A stretch of DNA of 38,151 nt, from contig CAZRRN010000028.1 in NCBI GenBank assembly GCA_964602475.1, positions 1 through 38,151 of the forward strand, given 5' to 3'. The stretch is from SZUA-448 sp964602475. GTDB taxonomy: Bacteria; Bacillota; Clostridia; Lachnospirales; Lachnospiraceae. The notes beneath the pieces were generated by a model, which worked only from the letters and a program-made list of their open reading frames with translations, searched no databases and was not told where the DNA came from. Below are positions 24,455-33,231 of the stretch, piece after piece. The first letter of the stretch is position 1, and every line of letters begins with the position of its first letter. Made by a program: the position numbers and the translations under genes.

Positions 24455-25978
24455 TCAGTCCTCTTCAAGAGACTGCTTTTTTGATACAGTCACCGGTTCG
24501 AGGAAGCAGTCAAAGATGGAATCCACCTCTGCTTTAGGCTGTCCCGGGGTAATCAGGCTGACAAGAGGAACCAGGATTAGGCTGGCAACCATGGCGATTG
24601 CACCGGCATTAATCGGGGAAGAGATATAGCCAAACAGCATATTGGTTACGGTGATGCCGACCCCTGAAAGAAAGCTGACCCATACAGCGGCCTTAGTAAC
24701 CTTCTTGGAGTACAGACTGTATAGGAACGGCCCGAGGAAGGAGCCGGCCAGTGCGCCCCAGGAATATCCCATAAGCTGAGCAATAAAGGTGTTCTTATTC
24801 ATTGCAATAATTATGGACAGGGCAATGAAGAACACAATCAGAAGACGCATGGAAAATAACTGTTTTTTGTTGTCCATTTTTTTCATAAACACCGGCTTGA
24901 TCAGGTCAAGTGTTAACGTTGAGCTGGATGTCAGAACCAGAGAGGACAAGGTAGACATGGAGGCAGAGAGAACAAGAACCACGACGATACCAATCAGGAG
25001 ATCTCCGAGTGGTGCGAGAAGCTGTGGCATAATATTGTCATAAGCGACTGCTCCGGTTTCTGTATAAATGGCACTGTTACCTGTTAAAAGACGTCCGAAA
25101 CCGCCAAGGAAATAACTTCCGCCGGCAACTACAAGTGCAAAGAAGGTGGAGACAATGGTTCCTGTTTTTATCGAGCGTTCGTCTTTAATGGCGTAGAATT
25201 TATGTACCATCTGCGGCAGACCAAGTGTTCCGAGAGAGGTTAGGATAACTACACCGAGAAGACTCAGAGGATCTGCGCCAAAGAAGGAAGCAAAGATGCC
25301 TGGAGTGTCGTTTGTTGTATCGGTAACATTTGCAAGACTTTTCAGTGCTTCCGTAAATCCACCGTGTCCGCTGATAACTCCGGCAATTACGGCAACGATA
25401 CCAATCAGCATGATTGTACCCTGAAGAAAGTCGGTAATGGAAGAGGCCATATAACCACCAAGAACAACGTAAATGCCGGTTAGAACCGCCATACCGATAA
25501 CGCAGACCTCGTAGGGAAGGTCAAATGCCATTCCAAATAGACGGGACAAGCCATTATATACAGAAGCGGTATAAGGAATCAGAAAGACAAAGGTAATAAT
25601 TGAAGCAGCAATCCGAATTGCCTTGCTGTTGAATCGCTTCCCAAAGAATTCCGGCATGGTAGAGGCAGAAAGGTAATTTGTCATAACACGGGTTCGTCGG
25701 CCGAGAAGTCGCCATGCAAGGAAGCTGCCGATGAAGGCATTGGCAAGACCGATCCAGGTGGAGGCGATACCGAAGCGCCAGCCGAATTGTCCGGCATACC
25801 CGATGAAAACAACGGCGGAGAAATAGGAGGTTCCATAAGAAAATGCGGTAACCCACGGACCAACCGACCGACCTCCGAGAACAAAATCGTTGGCATTGGT
25901 AACTTTTCTTTGTGAATAAATACCGATGGCAACCATAACTCCGAAAAAAATAATGAGTGCAATAACTTTGATAACCAT
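24455..25978 (-). CDS. Sodium:solute symporter (SSS family)
   Basis: The 507-aa minus-strand membrane protein has about 13 hydrophobic segments. It opens with the family pattern FGVMVAIGIYSQRKVTNANDFVLGGRSVGPW and continues SYGTSYFSAVVFIGYAGQFGW. The middle has GGYMASSITDFLQGTIMLIG and LGTLGLPQMVHKFYAIKDE, both typical of PutP-like Na+/substrate symporters. The C-terminus is a short acidic tail. It imports a small solute such as an amino acid or organic acid using the sodium gradient; the substrate is not predictable. A perfectly spaced promoter lies upstream, and an 11-bp direct repeat lies in its 5' leader. AAGGAAG precedes the ATG at 25978. Confidence 0.9.
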   Translation of the reverse strand: MVIKVIALIIFFGVMVAIGIYSQRKVTNANDFVLGGRSVGPWVTAFSYGTSYFSAVVFIGYAGQFGWRFGIASTWIGLANAFIGSFLAWRLLGRRTRVMTNYLSASTMPEFFGKRFNSKAIRIAASIITFVFLIPYTASVYNGLSRLFGMAFDLPYEVCVIGMAVLTGIYVVLGGYMASSITDFLQGTIMLIGIVAVIAGVISGHGGFTEALKSLANVTDTTNDTPGIFASFFGADPLSLLGVVILTSLGTLGLPQMVHKFYAIKDERSIKTGTIVSTFFALVVAGGSYFLGGFGRLLTGNSAIYTETGAVAYDNIMPQLLAPLGDLLIGIVVVLVLSASMSTLSSLVLTSSSTLTLDLIKPVFMKKMDNKKQLFSMRLLIVFFIALSIIIAMNKNTFIAQLMGYSWGALAGSFLGPFLYSLYSKKVTKAAVWVSFLSGVGITVTNMLFGYISSPINAGAIAMVASLILVPLVSLITPGQPKAEVDSIFDCFLEPVTVSKKQSLEED

Positions 25979-26008
25979 GAGAAATACTTCCTTTCACGAC
26001 ACTTTATG

Positions 26009-26035
26009 GCTTCGACGCAGCAACGCTTCGACGCA
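26009..26035 (-). repeat. 11-bp direct repeat in the symporter leader
   Basis: GCTTCGACGCA is repeated exactly at 26009-26019 and 26025-26035 with a 16-bp period. It lies just downstream of the predicted minus-strand start point (about 26048), in the symporter's 5' leader, as expected for an operator or an RNA-binding site. Confidence 0.5.
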
Positions 26036-26054
26036 ATAAAGTAATAATATTGAA

Positions 26055-26083
26055 ATCATACCAAGAAGGGGAGGGAATGTCAA
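26055..26083 (-). promoter_or_regulatory. Sigma-A promoter for the symporter gene (minus strand)
   Basis: On the minus strand: TTGACA (26083-26078), 17-bp spacer, TATGAT (26060-26055). The -35 box is a consensus match. Confidence 0.8.
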
Positions 26084-26113
26084 GAGATATTTCTTAATTA
26101 AATAAATTGGCTA

Positions 26114-26142
26114 TTGACTTTAGTCTGGTAACGTGATAGCAT
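26114..26142 (+). promoter_or_regulatory. Sigma-A promoter for the amino-acid ABC transporter operon
   Basis: TTGACT (26114-26119), 17-bp spacer, TAGCAT (26137-26142), about 40 bp before the first gene. The -10 box is weak. Confidence 0.6.
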
Positions 26143-26180
26143 GGTGATTGTTCTATTAAATATGATTGGAGAGATACATT

Positions 26181-26957
26181 ATGAAAAAAATTATCAGTTT
26201 ATTACTTACAGCGGTTATGTTGTGTGCGCTGTTGACCGCATGTGGTAGCAAGGAGTCCTTTACGGTTGGTTTCGATGCTTCTTTTCCGCCTTACGGTTAT
26301 GTTGATGAAAGCGGAGCTTATGTTGGTTTTGACCTTGATCTTGCTGCGGAGGTTTGTGAGAGACGCGGTTGGAATATTAAGCTTCAGCCGATTGACTGGG
26401 ATGCAAAGGACATGGAGCTTTCTTCCGGAACGATTGACTGTATCTGGAACGGCTTTACCAAAAGTGAAGAACGTTTAAATGAGTATACCTGGACCGATGC
26501 TTACGTTGATAACAGTCAGGTATTTGTGGTTGCAGCAAACAGCGGAATAAAAACTCAGGCTGATCTTACTGGAAAAACAGTTGCGGTACAGGCAGGCTCC
26601 TCTGCATTAGACGCACTTGAGTCCGAAGACTGCACCGAGCTGCTTGCTTCCTTCAAGGAGCTGCTGCAGGTACCGGATTATAATACTGCATTTATGTATC
26701 TTGAAAGCGGTGCGGTAGAAGCGGTTGCAATGGATATAGGAGTAGCAAAATACCAAATTGCAGTACGTACAGATGGTGGGTTTGTTATTCTGGACGAGGT
26801 GCTGGTTTCGGAGGAATATGCGGTTGGATTCTTACTCGGGAACACCAAACTTCGCGATCAGGTACAGGAGACGCTGTATGAAATGGTAAAGGACGGAACC
26901 TTTGATGAAATCGCTAAAAAGTGGGATGTTCAGGACAGTGTTGTTCTTGGAAAATAA
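26181..26957 (+). CDS. Polar amino-acid ABC transporter, substrate-binding lipoprotein
   Basis: The product is 258 aa from ATG 26181 (MKKIISLLLTAVMLCALLTAC), with GGAGAG upstream; a TTG 15 bases earlier is rejected. The lipobox is LLTAC (Cys about 21). The mature part matches the family-3 periplasmic-binding fold: FTVGFDASFPPYGYVDESGAYVGFDLDLA, an IDCIWNGFTKSEER stretch and LTGKTVAVQAGSSA. It captures an amino acid outside the membrane and delivers it to the permease encoded next. It is the first gene of a three-gene operon. Substrate specificity (for example cystine or glutamine type) cannot be fixed from sequence reading. Confidence 0.92.
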   Translation: MKKIISLLLTAVMLCALLTACGSKESFTVGFDASFPPYGYVDESGAYVGFDLDLAAEVCERRGWNIKLQPIDWDAKDMELSSGTIDCIWNGFTKSEERLNEYTWTDAYVDNSQVFVVAANSGIKTQADLTGKTVAVQAGSSALDALESEDCTELLASFKELLQVPDYNTAFMYLESGAVEAVAMDIGVAKYQIAVRTDGGFVILDEVLVSEEYAVGFLLGNTKLRDQVQETLYEMVKDGTFDEIAKKWDVQDSVVLGK

Positions 26958-26978
26958 TATCGGCAAGAAAAATTACGA

Positions 26979-27722
26979 ATGAACAGGAATGCAGACATGT
27001 ACATATGCGGGAATGGGCTGGCAGCAGCTTTTGGGCAATTGAATATGATTTGTGCATCTGCGGATGCTCTTTATATGATAGGGAATGTAATCCGCCAGCT
27101 GGCAGAAGGACTTCTAGTATCGCTGATGATTTTCATCCTGACACTGGTATTGTCGCTTCCGTTCGGGCTGCTGGTGGCCTTTGGCAGAATGTCAAAAAAT
27201 ACTATTTTGCGAACTGTTGTAAAGGTATACATTTCCGTCATGCGAGGAACCCCATTGATGCTTCAGCTGATGGTGATTTTCTTTGGACCGCATTATATTT
27301 TTGGAATACGACTGACGGCATCCTACCGGTTTATTGCGGTAATTCTTGGATTCGCACTGAACTATGCAGCATATTTTGCAGAAATCTATCGCGGGGGAAT
27401 CGAATCCATTGCAGTGGGGCAATATGAGGCAGCAAGGGTGCTCGGATATTCAAAAAAACAAACCTTTTTGAAAATCATCTTTCCGCAGGTCGTTAAACGG
27501 ATTATTCCTTCTATAACCAATGAGGTTATAACACTGGTCAAGGATACCTCACTAGCTTTTGTTATTGCAGTATCGGAGATGTTCACAATCGCAAAACAGA
27601 TGGTGGCAGCGCAAGGGAATATCATTCCGTTTGTGGTTGCAGGGGTTTTTTATTATATCTTTAACTATGTTGTAGCATTTGGTATGGAGAAAATTGAAAA
27701 GCATTTTTCGTATTTCAGATAA
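26979..27722 (+). CDS. Polar amino-acid ABC transporter, permease
   Basis: A 247-aa membrane protein with about five hydrophobic segments. It carries the conserved cytoplasmic EAA loop, EAARVLGYSKKQTFLKIIFPQ, which docks on the ATPase. Other family marks are VKVYISVMRGTPLMLQL and NYAAYFAEIYRGGIESI. It forms the membrane channel, probably as a homodimer because no second permease gene is present. The gap from the binding-protein gene is 21 bp and to the ATPase gene about 50 bp. The first ~25 residues are variable, so the start could be a little further downstream; I keep the ATG at 26979. Confidence 0.9.
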   Translation: MNRNADMYICGNGLAAAFGQLNMICASADALYMIGNVIRQLAEGLLVSLMIFILTLVLSLPFGLLVAFGRMSKNTILRTVVKVYISVMRGTPLMLQLMVIFFGPHYIFGIRLTASYRFIAVILGFALNYAAYFAEIYRGGIESIAVGQYEAARVLGYSKKQTFLKIIFPQVVKRIIPSITNEVITLVKDTSLAFVIAVSEMFTIAKQMVAAQGNIIPFVVAGVFYYIFNYVVAFGMEKIEKHFSYFR

Positions 27723-27773
27723 CAGAATAAGGCATTGCGACCGGAAGAGTTCGAAGAAATCGAGGATATCGTA

Positions 27774-28535
27774 TTGAATATATTTGAAATTAAAAATGTT
27801 AAAAAAAGCTTTGATGGTGTTGAGGTTTTGAAGGACATCTCGATTTCGGTTGCCAAGGGAGAGGTAGTTGCTGTCATTGGACCGTCAGGTTCCGGAAAAT
27901 CAACACTGCTTCGCTGTGCAACGCTGCTTGAGACAATGGACAGCGGCGAGCTCGTTTATGAAGGGGAATATGCTGCCAAAAACAATTCGGCTGGTCATGC
28001 AGTCTATGCCGATACAGAAGCCATGAAAGGAATCCGAAAAAAGTTTGGATTGGTTTTCCAGAATTTTAACCTGTTCCCACACTATACTGTTTTAAAGAAT
28101 ATCATGGATGCACCGATTGCAGTACAGAAACGTGATAAAGCGGAGGTTGAGGCAGAAGCTAGAAAGCTTCTCGAGAAAATGGGCTTAAGCGACAAAGCGG
28201 ACGCATATCCGTATCAACTGTCCGGCGGGCAGCAGCAGCGGGTGTCAATTGCGCGCGCACTGGCGATGAACCCCGATATGTTGTTCTTTGACGAACCTAC
28301 TTCCGCACTTGATCCGGAGCTGACCGGAGAAATCTTAAAGGTTATCCGAGGGTTGGCGCAGGAGCACATGACGATGGTCATCGTCACACATGAGATAAAC
28401 TTTGCGCGAAATGTCGCCGACCGTGTCATCTTTATGGCTGACGGGGTTATCATCGAGGAAGGTAAACCGGCGGACGTGATTGATAACTGTAACAGCGAAC
28501 GACTGCGGATGTTTTTAAATAAAATGAACGAGTGA
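27774..28535 (+). CDS. Polar amino-acid ABC transporter, ATP-binding protein
   Basis: The 253-aa product begins at a TTG (27774) with GAGG about 8 bases upstream, which gives the usual N-terminus (NIFEIKNVKKSFDGVEVLKDIS). An alternative TTG at 27735 would add 13 acidic residues. It shows Walker A GPSGSGKST, the Q-loop VFQNFNLFPH, the signature LSGGQQQR, Walker B MLFFDEPTSALD and the switch His in VTHE. It powers the permease and closes the operon; a hairpin that looks like a terminator follows. Both candidate starts are TTG, so translation may be modest. Confidence 0.92.
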   Translation: MNIFEIKNVKKSFDGVEVLKDISISVAKGEVVAVIGPSGSGKSTLLRCATLLETMDSGELVYEGEYAAKNNSAGHAVYADTEAMKGIRKKFGLVFQNFNLFPHYTVLKNIMDAPIAVQKRDKAEVEAEARKLLEKMGLSDKADAYPYQLSGGQQQRVSIARALAMNPDMLFFDEPTSALDPELTGEILKVIRGLAQEHMTMVIVTHEINFARNVADRVIFMADGVIIEEGKPADVIDNCNSERLRMFLNKMNE

Positions 28536-28582
28536 GTATTTGCTGACACAAATTCATAAAATGAAAGATTGAAGCTTCGGAT

Positions 28583-28657
28583 AATAAAGAAGCAGCAGGT
28601 GGTTTATAAGACAAGGGCTCCGATTCCCATGCCAAATCATGATTGCTGCTTCTTATT
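28583..28657 (+). terminator. Long-looped terminator-like hairpin after the ABC operon
   Basis: AATAA plus GAAGCAGCA (28583-28597, one bulged A) pairs with TGCTGCTTC plus TTATT (28644-28657), giving about 14 bp. The loop is unusually long, 46 nt, and the tail TTATTTATAT is only partly T-rich. Confidence 0.55.
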
Positions 28658-28729
28658 TATATGACATAATAAGTATCTGCCAATCGAAAACAAATGGGTT
28701 TATACATCCGGTGAATCCGAGGATATGGC

Positions 28730-28757
28730 TTGACATTGACGGAAAAGATGTTATAAT
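28730..28757 (+). promoter_or_regulatory. Sigma-A promoter for the aryl-acid operon
   Basis: TTGACA (28730-28735), 16-bp spacer, TATAAT (28752-28757), both full consensus. It precedes the first paaK gene by about 110 bp. This is the strongest promoter I see in the window. Confidence 0.85.
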
Positions 28758-28867
28758 TAAATGAATTTAGCGCATTAAAGCGTCAACGTATCGTGAACAG
28801 AATCAGGAATGTCATGAAAACTGAACCCGGATCCGGGTTTAAATGGATAATGTATGGAGGACAGATT

Positions 28868-30187
28868 ATGATTTGGGCAAAAGAAGAGACTTTGTCAAGA
28901 GCCGAGATAGAAGAGATTCAACTGGCTCGGCTGAAAGAGCAGGCAGCTTGGACATATGAGCGTGTTGCACCGTACCGTGCCAAGATGGATGCGATTGGAC
29001 TGAAGCCGGAGCACATTAAGACATTGAAGGATCTGCAGAAGCTCCCTTTTATTGAAAAACAGGACTTTACCGAGAACTATCCTTACGGACTGCTTGCGGT
29101 ACCGATGGAGGAGATTGTCAGGATTCATGCTTCTTCAGGAACAACTGGAAAGCCGAAGGTGGTGGCATATACAAGAGAAGATTTGAAAAACTGGACGGAA
29201 TGTGTCAGCCGGATCGCAGCACTTGGAGGAGCGACAAAGGGAGATATTGCCCAGATCTGTTTTGGTTACGGAATGTTTACCGGCGCGCTCGGACTGCATT
29301 ACGGACTAGAGAACATCGGAGCGGCGGTTGCGCCGACCTCATCGGGTAATACTGAGAAGCAGCTGATGTATATGAAGGACTTCGGGACAACACTGCTTGT
29401 TGCAACACCATCTTATGCGCTGCACATTGCGGAGGTTGCACAGCGTATGGGACTTGACCCGCAGAAGGATTTGAAAGTGAAGATTGGTCTGTTCGGCGGA
29501 GAGGGTATGACCGAAGCGATGCGTCAGGAAATGTATAAGCTCTGGGGGAAGGAGTTCCTTGCAACCCAGAATTACGGAATGAGCGAACTGAACGGACCCG
29601 GCGTATCCGGTGAATGTCCGGAGCTGTGCGGAATGCACGTCTGTGAGGATCATTTTATACCTGAGATCATCAATCCGGAAACCGGAGAAGTGCTTCCGGA
29701 AGGGGAAAAGGGCGAGCTGGTTATCACCTGTCTTACCAAGAAGGCACTGCCGATCATCCGCTACAGGACACATGATATTACACGCCTGTTCTATGAACCG
29801 TGTAAATGCGGACGGACAACTTGTCGTATGGAAAATCTCTCCGGACGTTCAGATGACATGTTGATTATCCGTGGAGTAAATGTCTTCCCGACGCAGATTG
29901 AAGAGGTGCTGCTGAAGGTACCGGAAATAGGACCACATTATGAGATTGTAGTTGACCGGAAGGGACATCTGGATACCATGTCAATCAAGGTTGAACTTGT
30001 GGATGAATCCCTGCTTGATTCTTACGGAGCGCTGAGTGATCTCGAAAAACGAATTCATTCAGGACTGAAGACTGTTCTTGGTCTGGATGCAGATATTAAG
30101 CTGGTTGCACCGAGAAGTCTGAAGCGATTTGAAGGAAAAGCGAAGAGGGTTACGGATCTGCGTAAGGGTCTGGGACTGAACTGCTAG
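28868..30187 (+). CDS. paaK: Phenylacetate-CoA ligase (arylacetate-CoA ligase) 1
   Basis: The product is 439 aa from ATG 28868, which has GGAGGA 7 bases upstream and starts MIWAKEETLSR; an earlier frame start at 28793 lacks support. The enzyme is an AMP-forming acyl-CoA ligase that activates phenylacetate, indoleacetate or a similar arylacetate with ATP and CoA. Motifs: HASSGTTGKPKVVAYT (P-loop-like A3), YGMSELNGPGVSGEC (A5 region), IIRYRTHDITRL, and GRSDDMLIIRGVNVFPTQIE near the C-terminus. A near-paralogue lies four genes downstream. Next to indolepyruvate oxidoreductase, it is set to make or recycle arylacetyl-CoA. Confidence 0.92.
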   Translation: MIWAKEETLSRAEIEEIQLARLKEQAAWTYERVAPYRAKMDAIGLKPEHIKTLKDLQKLPFIEKQDFTENYPYGLLAVPMEEIVRIHASSGTTGKPKVVAYTREDLKNWTECVSRIAALGGATKGDIAQICFGYGMFTGALGLHYGLENIGAAVAPTSSGNTEKQLMYMKDFGTTLLVATPSYALHIAEVAQRMGLDPQKDLKVKIGLFGGEGMTEAMRQEMYKLWGKEFLATQNYGMSELNGPGVSGECPELCGMHVCEDHFIPEIINPETGEVLPEGEKGELVITCLTKKALPIIRYRTHDITRLFYEPCKCGRTTCRMENLSGRSDDMLIIRGVNVFPTQIEEVLLKVPEIGPHYEIVVDRKGHLDTMSIKVELVDESLLDSYGALSDLEKRIHSGLKTVLGLDADIKLVAPRSLKRFEGKAKRVTDLRKGLGLNC

Positions 30188-30215
30188 AGAATATAAGACA
30201 GAAATGAGGAAGCAT

Positions 30216-32009
30216 ATGAGTGAAAAAGTTATTATGCTCGGGAATGAAGCGATTGCCCGCGGCGCGTATGAGGCGGGAGTTAAGGTTTCAGCAGCATATC
30301 CGGGAACCCCGAGTACAGAAATCAGTGAGAACATTGTAAAATACAAAGAAATCTATTCCGAGTGGTCACCGAATGAGAAGGTGGCAATGGAAGTTGCCTC
30401 CGGTGCTTCCATAAGCGGCGTTCGTGCTCTTTGCTCGATGAAGCATGTCGGAGTCAATGTGGCTTCCGATCCGCTTTATACCATGTCATATATCGGTGCT
30501 TATGGCGGTCTTGTGCTGGTGGCAGCGGATGACCCCGGACTTTACAGCTCCCAGAATGAACAGGATTCCCGTGCAGTTGCCCGTGCAGCGAAGGTTCCCG
30601 TAATGGAACCCTCGGATAGTGCAGAAGCAAAGGAAATGATTAAGTATGCGTTTGATATCAGTGAAGAATTCGATACTCCGGTCATTTTAAGAACCACAAC
30701 CCGTCTGTCACATTCACAAGGACTTGTAGAACTTTACGACCGTACAGAACGAGCGGATAAGCCCTATGAAAAGAACATCGCAAAGAACGTTATGATGCCC
30801 GGAAATGCAGTAAAACGTCACCTGCATGTAGAGAAGCGTGAAAATGATATGATTGCGGAATGTCCATCCTGGACAGCTGTTCTGGAAAATGGTAAGGTAA
30901 TTAAAAAAGCAGAAAAATATGAGGTTAACCGCATGGAACTGAACGATTCGAAGGTCGGTGTGATTACTTCCGGAATACCATACCAGTATGTAAAAGAGGC
31001 TATGCCCGATGTTTCTGTACTGAAGCTCGGAATGGTTAATCCGCTTCCGAAAAAGCTGATTGAAGAATTTGCCACAAAGGTAGAAACACTTTATATTGTA
31101 GAAGAGCTTGACCCGATTATTGAGGAGCAGGTAAAAGCCTGGGGAATCAAGGCAGTTGGGAAAGCGCTTTTGACGATACAGGGTGAGTATAGTGCCAATT
31201 TGCTTCGCAAGGCGCTCCTAAAAGAGACGCTTGAGCTCAATGAAGCTGCAAAGGCTCCGGTTCGTCCTCCGATTCTCTGTCCGGGCTGTCCGCACCGAAG
31301 CACATTCTATACACTTTCCAAGATGAAGCTTCATGCGGCAGGCGATATCGGCTGTTATACCCTTGGGGCTGTCGCTCCGCTGAATGTCGTCGATACGACC
31401 ATTTGTATGGGAGCAAGCATCAGTGCACTCCACGGAATCGAGAAAGCGAAAGGAAAAGAGTTTATTAAGGACTGGGTTGCCGTTATTGGTGATTCAACAT
31501 TTATGCATACCGGAATTAACTCCCTTGTCAATATGGTTTATAATCAGGGAACGGGAACGGTACTGATTCTTGATAATTCCACAACCGGAATGACCGGACA
31601 TCAGGATCATGCAGCAACCGGAAAGACCCTGATGGGTGAGATTGTTCCCGCCATCAGTATTGAAGGACTCTGCAGGTCGCTCGGAATCAAGAGTGTCTCG
31701 GTTGTAAATGCATTTGACATTGAGCTTCTGGAGAAGACGATTCGTGAAGAAAATGCAAAGAACGAAGTTTCTGTAATTATCGTAAAGGCTCCCTGTGCAC
31801 TTTTAGATAAACGTCCGGTAACGGTTCAGTATAAAGTCAATCCGGACAAGTGTAAGAAATGTGGTATGTGCATGAAGCCCGGCTGTCCGGCTATTACGAA
31901 ACAGGCAGACGGTACAACAAAGGTCAATGACACCATGTGCAACGGCTGTGGTCTGTGTGCCGGTATCTGTAAGTTTGGCGCAATCGAGAAAGTCGAACTG
32001 AATAAATAG
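30216..32009 (+). CDS. iorA: Indolepyruvate:ferredoxin oxidoreductase, alpha subunit
   Basis: The product is 597 aa from ATG 30216, which has GAGGA 6 bases upstream; an ATG at 30204 is rejected. With IorB it oxidatively decarboxylates aryl-2-oxo acids (indolepyruvate, phenylpyruvate, hydroxyphenylpyruvate) to arylacetyl-CoA, reducing ferredoxin. The N-terminal domain has GNEAIARGAYEAGVKVSAAYPGTPSTEI. The thiamine-diphosphate site reads GDSTFMHTGINSL followed by LDNSTTGMTGHQDH. The C-terminus is a two-cluster ferredoxin domain: CKKCGMCMKPGCPAI and CNGCGLCAGICKFGAI. It lies 28 bp after paaK and 47 bp before iorB. Confidence 0.95.
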   Translation: MSEKVIMLGNEAIARGAYEAGVKVSAAYPGTPSTEISENIVKYKEIYSEWSPNEKVAMEVASGASISGVRALCSMKHVGVNVASDPLYTMSYIGAYGGLVLVAADDPGLYSSQNEQDSRAVARAAKVPVMEPSDSAEAKEMIKYAFDISEEFDTPVILRTTTRLSHSQGLVELYDRTERADKPYEKNIAKNVMMPGNAVKRHLHVEKRENDMIAECPSWTAVLENGKVIKKAEKYEVNRMELNDSKVGVITSGIPYQYVKEAMPDVSVLKLGMVNPLPKKLIEEFATKVETLYIVEELDPIIEEQVKAWGIKAVGKALLTIQGEYSANLLRKALLKETLELNEAAKAPVRPPILCPGCPHRSTFYTLSKMKLHAAGDIGCYTLGAVAPLNVVDTTICMGASISALHGIEKAKGKEFIKDWVAVIGDSTFMHTGINSLVNMVYNQGTGTVLILDNSTTGMTGHQDHAATGKTLMGEIVPAISIEGLCRSLGIKSVSVVNAFDIELLEKTIREENAKNEVSVIIVKAPCALLDKRPVTVQYKVNPDKCKKCGMCMKPGCPAITKQADGTTKVNDTMCNGCGLCAGICKFGAIEKVELNK

Positions 32010-32056
32010 TACCGGAAGCAGGCGAAACTGTTTAACAAATAATTCTGGAGGCAATT

Positions 32057-32629
32057 ATGGAAACGAAAAATATAATGATTGTCGGTGTGGGCGGACAGGG
32101 AACACTTCTAACCAGCCGAATCTTAGGCGGAATCACGATTCATGCCGGATATGATGTTAAACTCTCCGAGGTGCATGGAATGGCACAGCGGGGCGGAAGT
32201 GTAGTAACCTTTGTCCGTTACGGCGACAAGGTTGCGGAACCGATTGTAGAAGAGGGGCAGGCAGACGTTCTGATTGCTTTTGAGAGGCTTGAAGCGCTGC
32301 GTTACGCTCATTATCTTAAGAAAAACGGAGTTCTGGTTGTCAATGACCAGCGGATCGATCCGATGCCGGTCGTTATCGGTGCAGCAGAATATCCGGAAGG
32401 TATTATTGAGACACTGGAAAAGAAATACCGTGTACTTCGTGTAGACGCGATGGCAAAGGCAAAGGAACTCGGAAATCCCCGAACCTTTAATATAATCGTA
32501 CTCGGTATGGCGGCTGCCCATATGGATTTTTCAAAAGAAGACTGGCTGACGGTAATTGAACGGACAGTACCTGCCAAGACGATTGAAATCAACAAGAGAG
32601 CATTTGAGATAGGGTATAACCTGAAATAA
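32057..32629 (+). CDS. iorB: Indolepyruvate:ferredoxin oxidoreductase, beta subunit
   Basis: The 190-aa product is the gamma-domain partner of IorA. The N-terminus reads IMIVGVGGQGTLLTSRILGG and continues LSEVHGMAQRGGSVVTFVRYG, both standard for this subunit. ATG 32057 has CTGGAGG 6 bases upstream. It completes the heterodimeric enzyme and is probably essential for CoA-dependent decarboxylation. A GC-rich leader with stems follows before the ACT gene. Confidence 0.95.
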   Translation: METKNIMIVGVGGQGTLLTSRILGGITIHAGYDVKLSEVHGMAQRGGSVVTFVRYGDKVAEPIVEEGQADVLIAFERLEALRYAHYLKKNGVLVVNDQRIDPMPVVIGAAEYPEGIIETLEKKYRVLRVDAMAKAKELGNPRTFNIIVLGMAAAHMDFSKEDWLTVIERTVPAKTIEINKRAFEIGYNLK

Positions 32630-32634
32630 TCAAA

Positions 32635-32683
32635 CGCGGTGCCGATGTGCTGCCCGGTGCCGAACCACGGGAGAGCAGCGCGG
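32635..32683 (+). repeat. GC-rich structured leader before the first ACT gene
   Basis: GCTGC (32649-32653) pairs with GCAGC (32675-32679) and CCG (32654-32656) with CGG (32668-32670). CGCG at 32635-32638 can pair with CGCG at 32679-32682. GGTGCCGA occurs twice (32638-32645 and 32656-32663). The layout loosely recalls the pseudoknot elements, but the first hairpin is missing. Confidence 0.4.
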
Positions 32684-32699
32684 AAAAGGAGAGGCTGAT

Positions 32700-33116
32700 A
32701 TGGTAAAACAATTATCCGTATTTGTGGAAAATGAACGGGGAAGTCTGGCGAAGGTAACCGAAGTACTGAAGGAAAGCAATATTAACATTCGTGCGTTGGC
32801 AACCTTTGATTCGCCGGAATTCGGAATCATGAGAATGATTGTAGATAAGACGGGAGAAGCAAAAAAGGCTCTATCCGAGAATCATTTTATCGTCAAGCTG
32901 ACCGATGTACTGGCAATTGAGCTTCAGGATAAACCGGGAGACTTGGACCGTGTTCTGAAATTGCTTGCAGCCGCGGAAATGAATGTCAACTACATCTATT
33001 CTTTCGTACTCCGGGGAGTAAAAGAGCCTCTGATGATTATGAATTTGGATGATCTTGAAGGTGCCGCGAAGCTTTTGCGTGAGAACGGGGTCATTGTGAC
33101 AGATGAGATTATATAA
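32700..33116 (+). CDS. ACT-domain amino-acid-binding protein 1
   Basis: A 138-aa protein made of two ACT domains: KQLSVFVENERGSLAKVTEVLKESNINIRAL and, after about residue 70, VLAIELQDKPGDLDRVLKLLAAAEMNVNYIYSF. ACT domains bind amino acids and usually regulate enzymes or transcription. Stand-alone two-ACT proteins next to paaK are a recurring arrangement in Clostridia, as I recall. It probably senses an aromatic or branched amino acid and adjusts the aryl-acid pathway. A GGAGAGG site precedes ATG 32700. Its paralogue is at 34543. Confidence 0.88.
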   Translation: MVKQLSVFVENERGSLAKVTEVLKESNINIRALATFDSPEFGIMRMIVDKTGEAKKALSENHFIVKLTDVLAIELQDKPGDLDRVLKLLAAAEMNVNYIYSFVLRGVKEPLMIMNLDDLEGAAKLLRENGVIVTDEII

Positions 33117-33231
33117 AGAGTACAGAGCATGCATATAAAAATAAAGCAAGGGCACTGTCGCAGAAAGGTGTTTGCATAAGATACAGCAATCTACGAATTG
33201 TGTGATAAAGGAACAGAAAGGGATTAATTAA

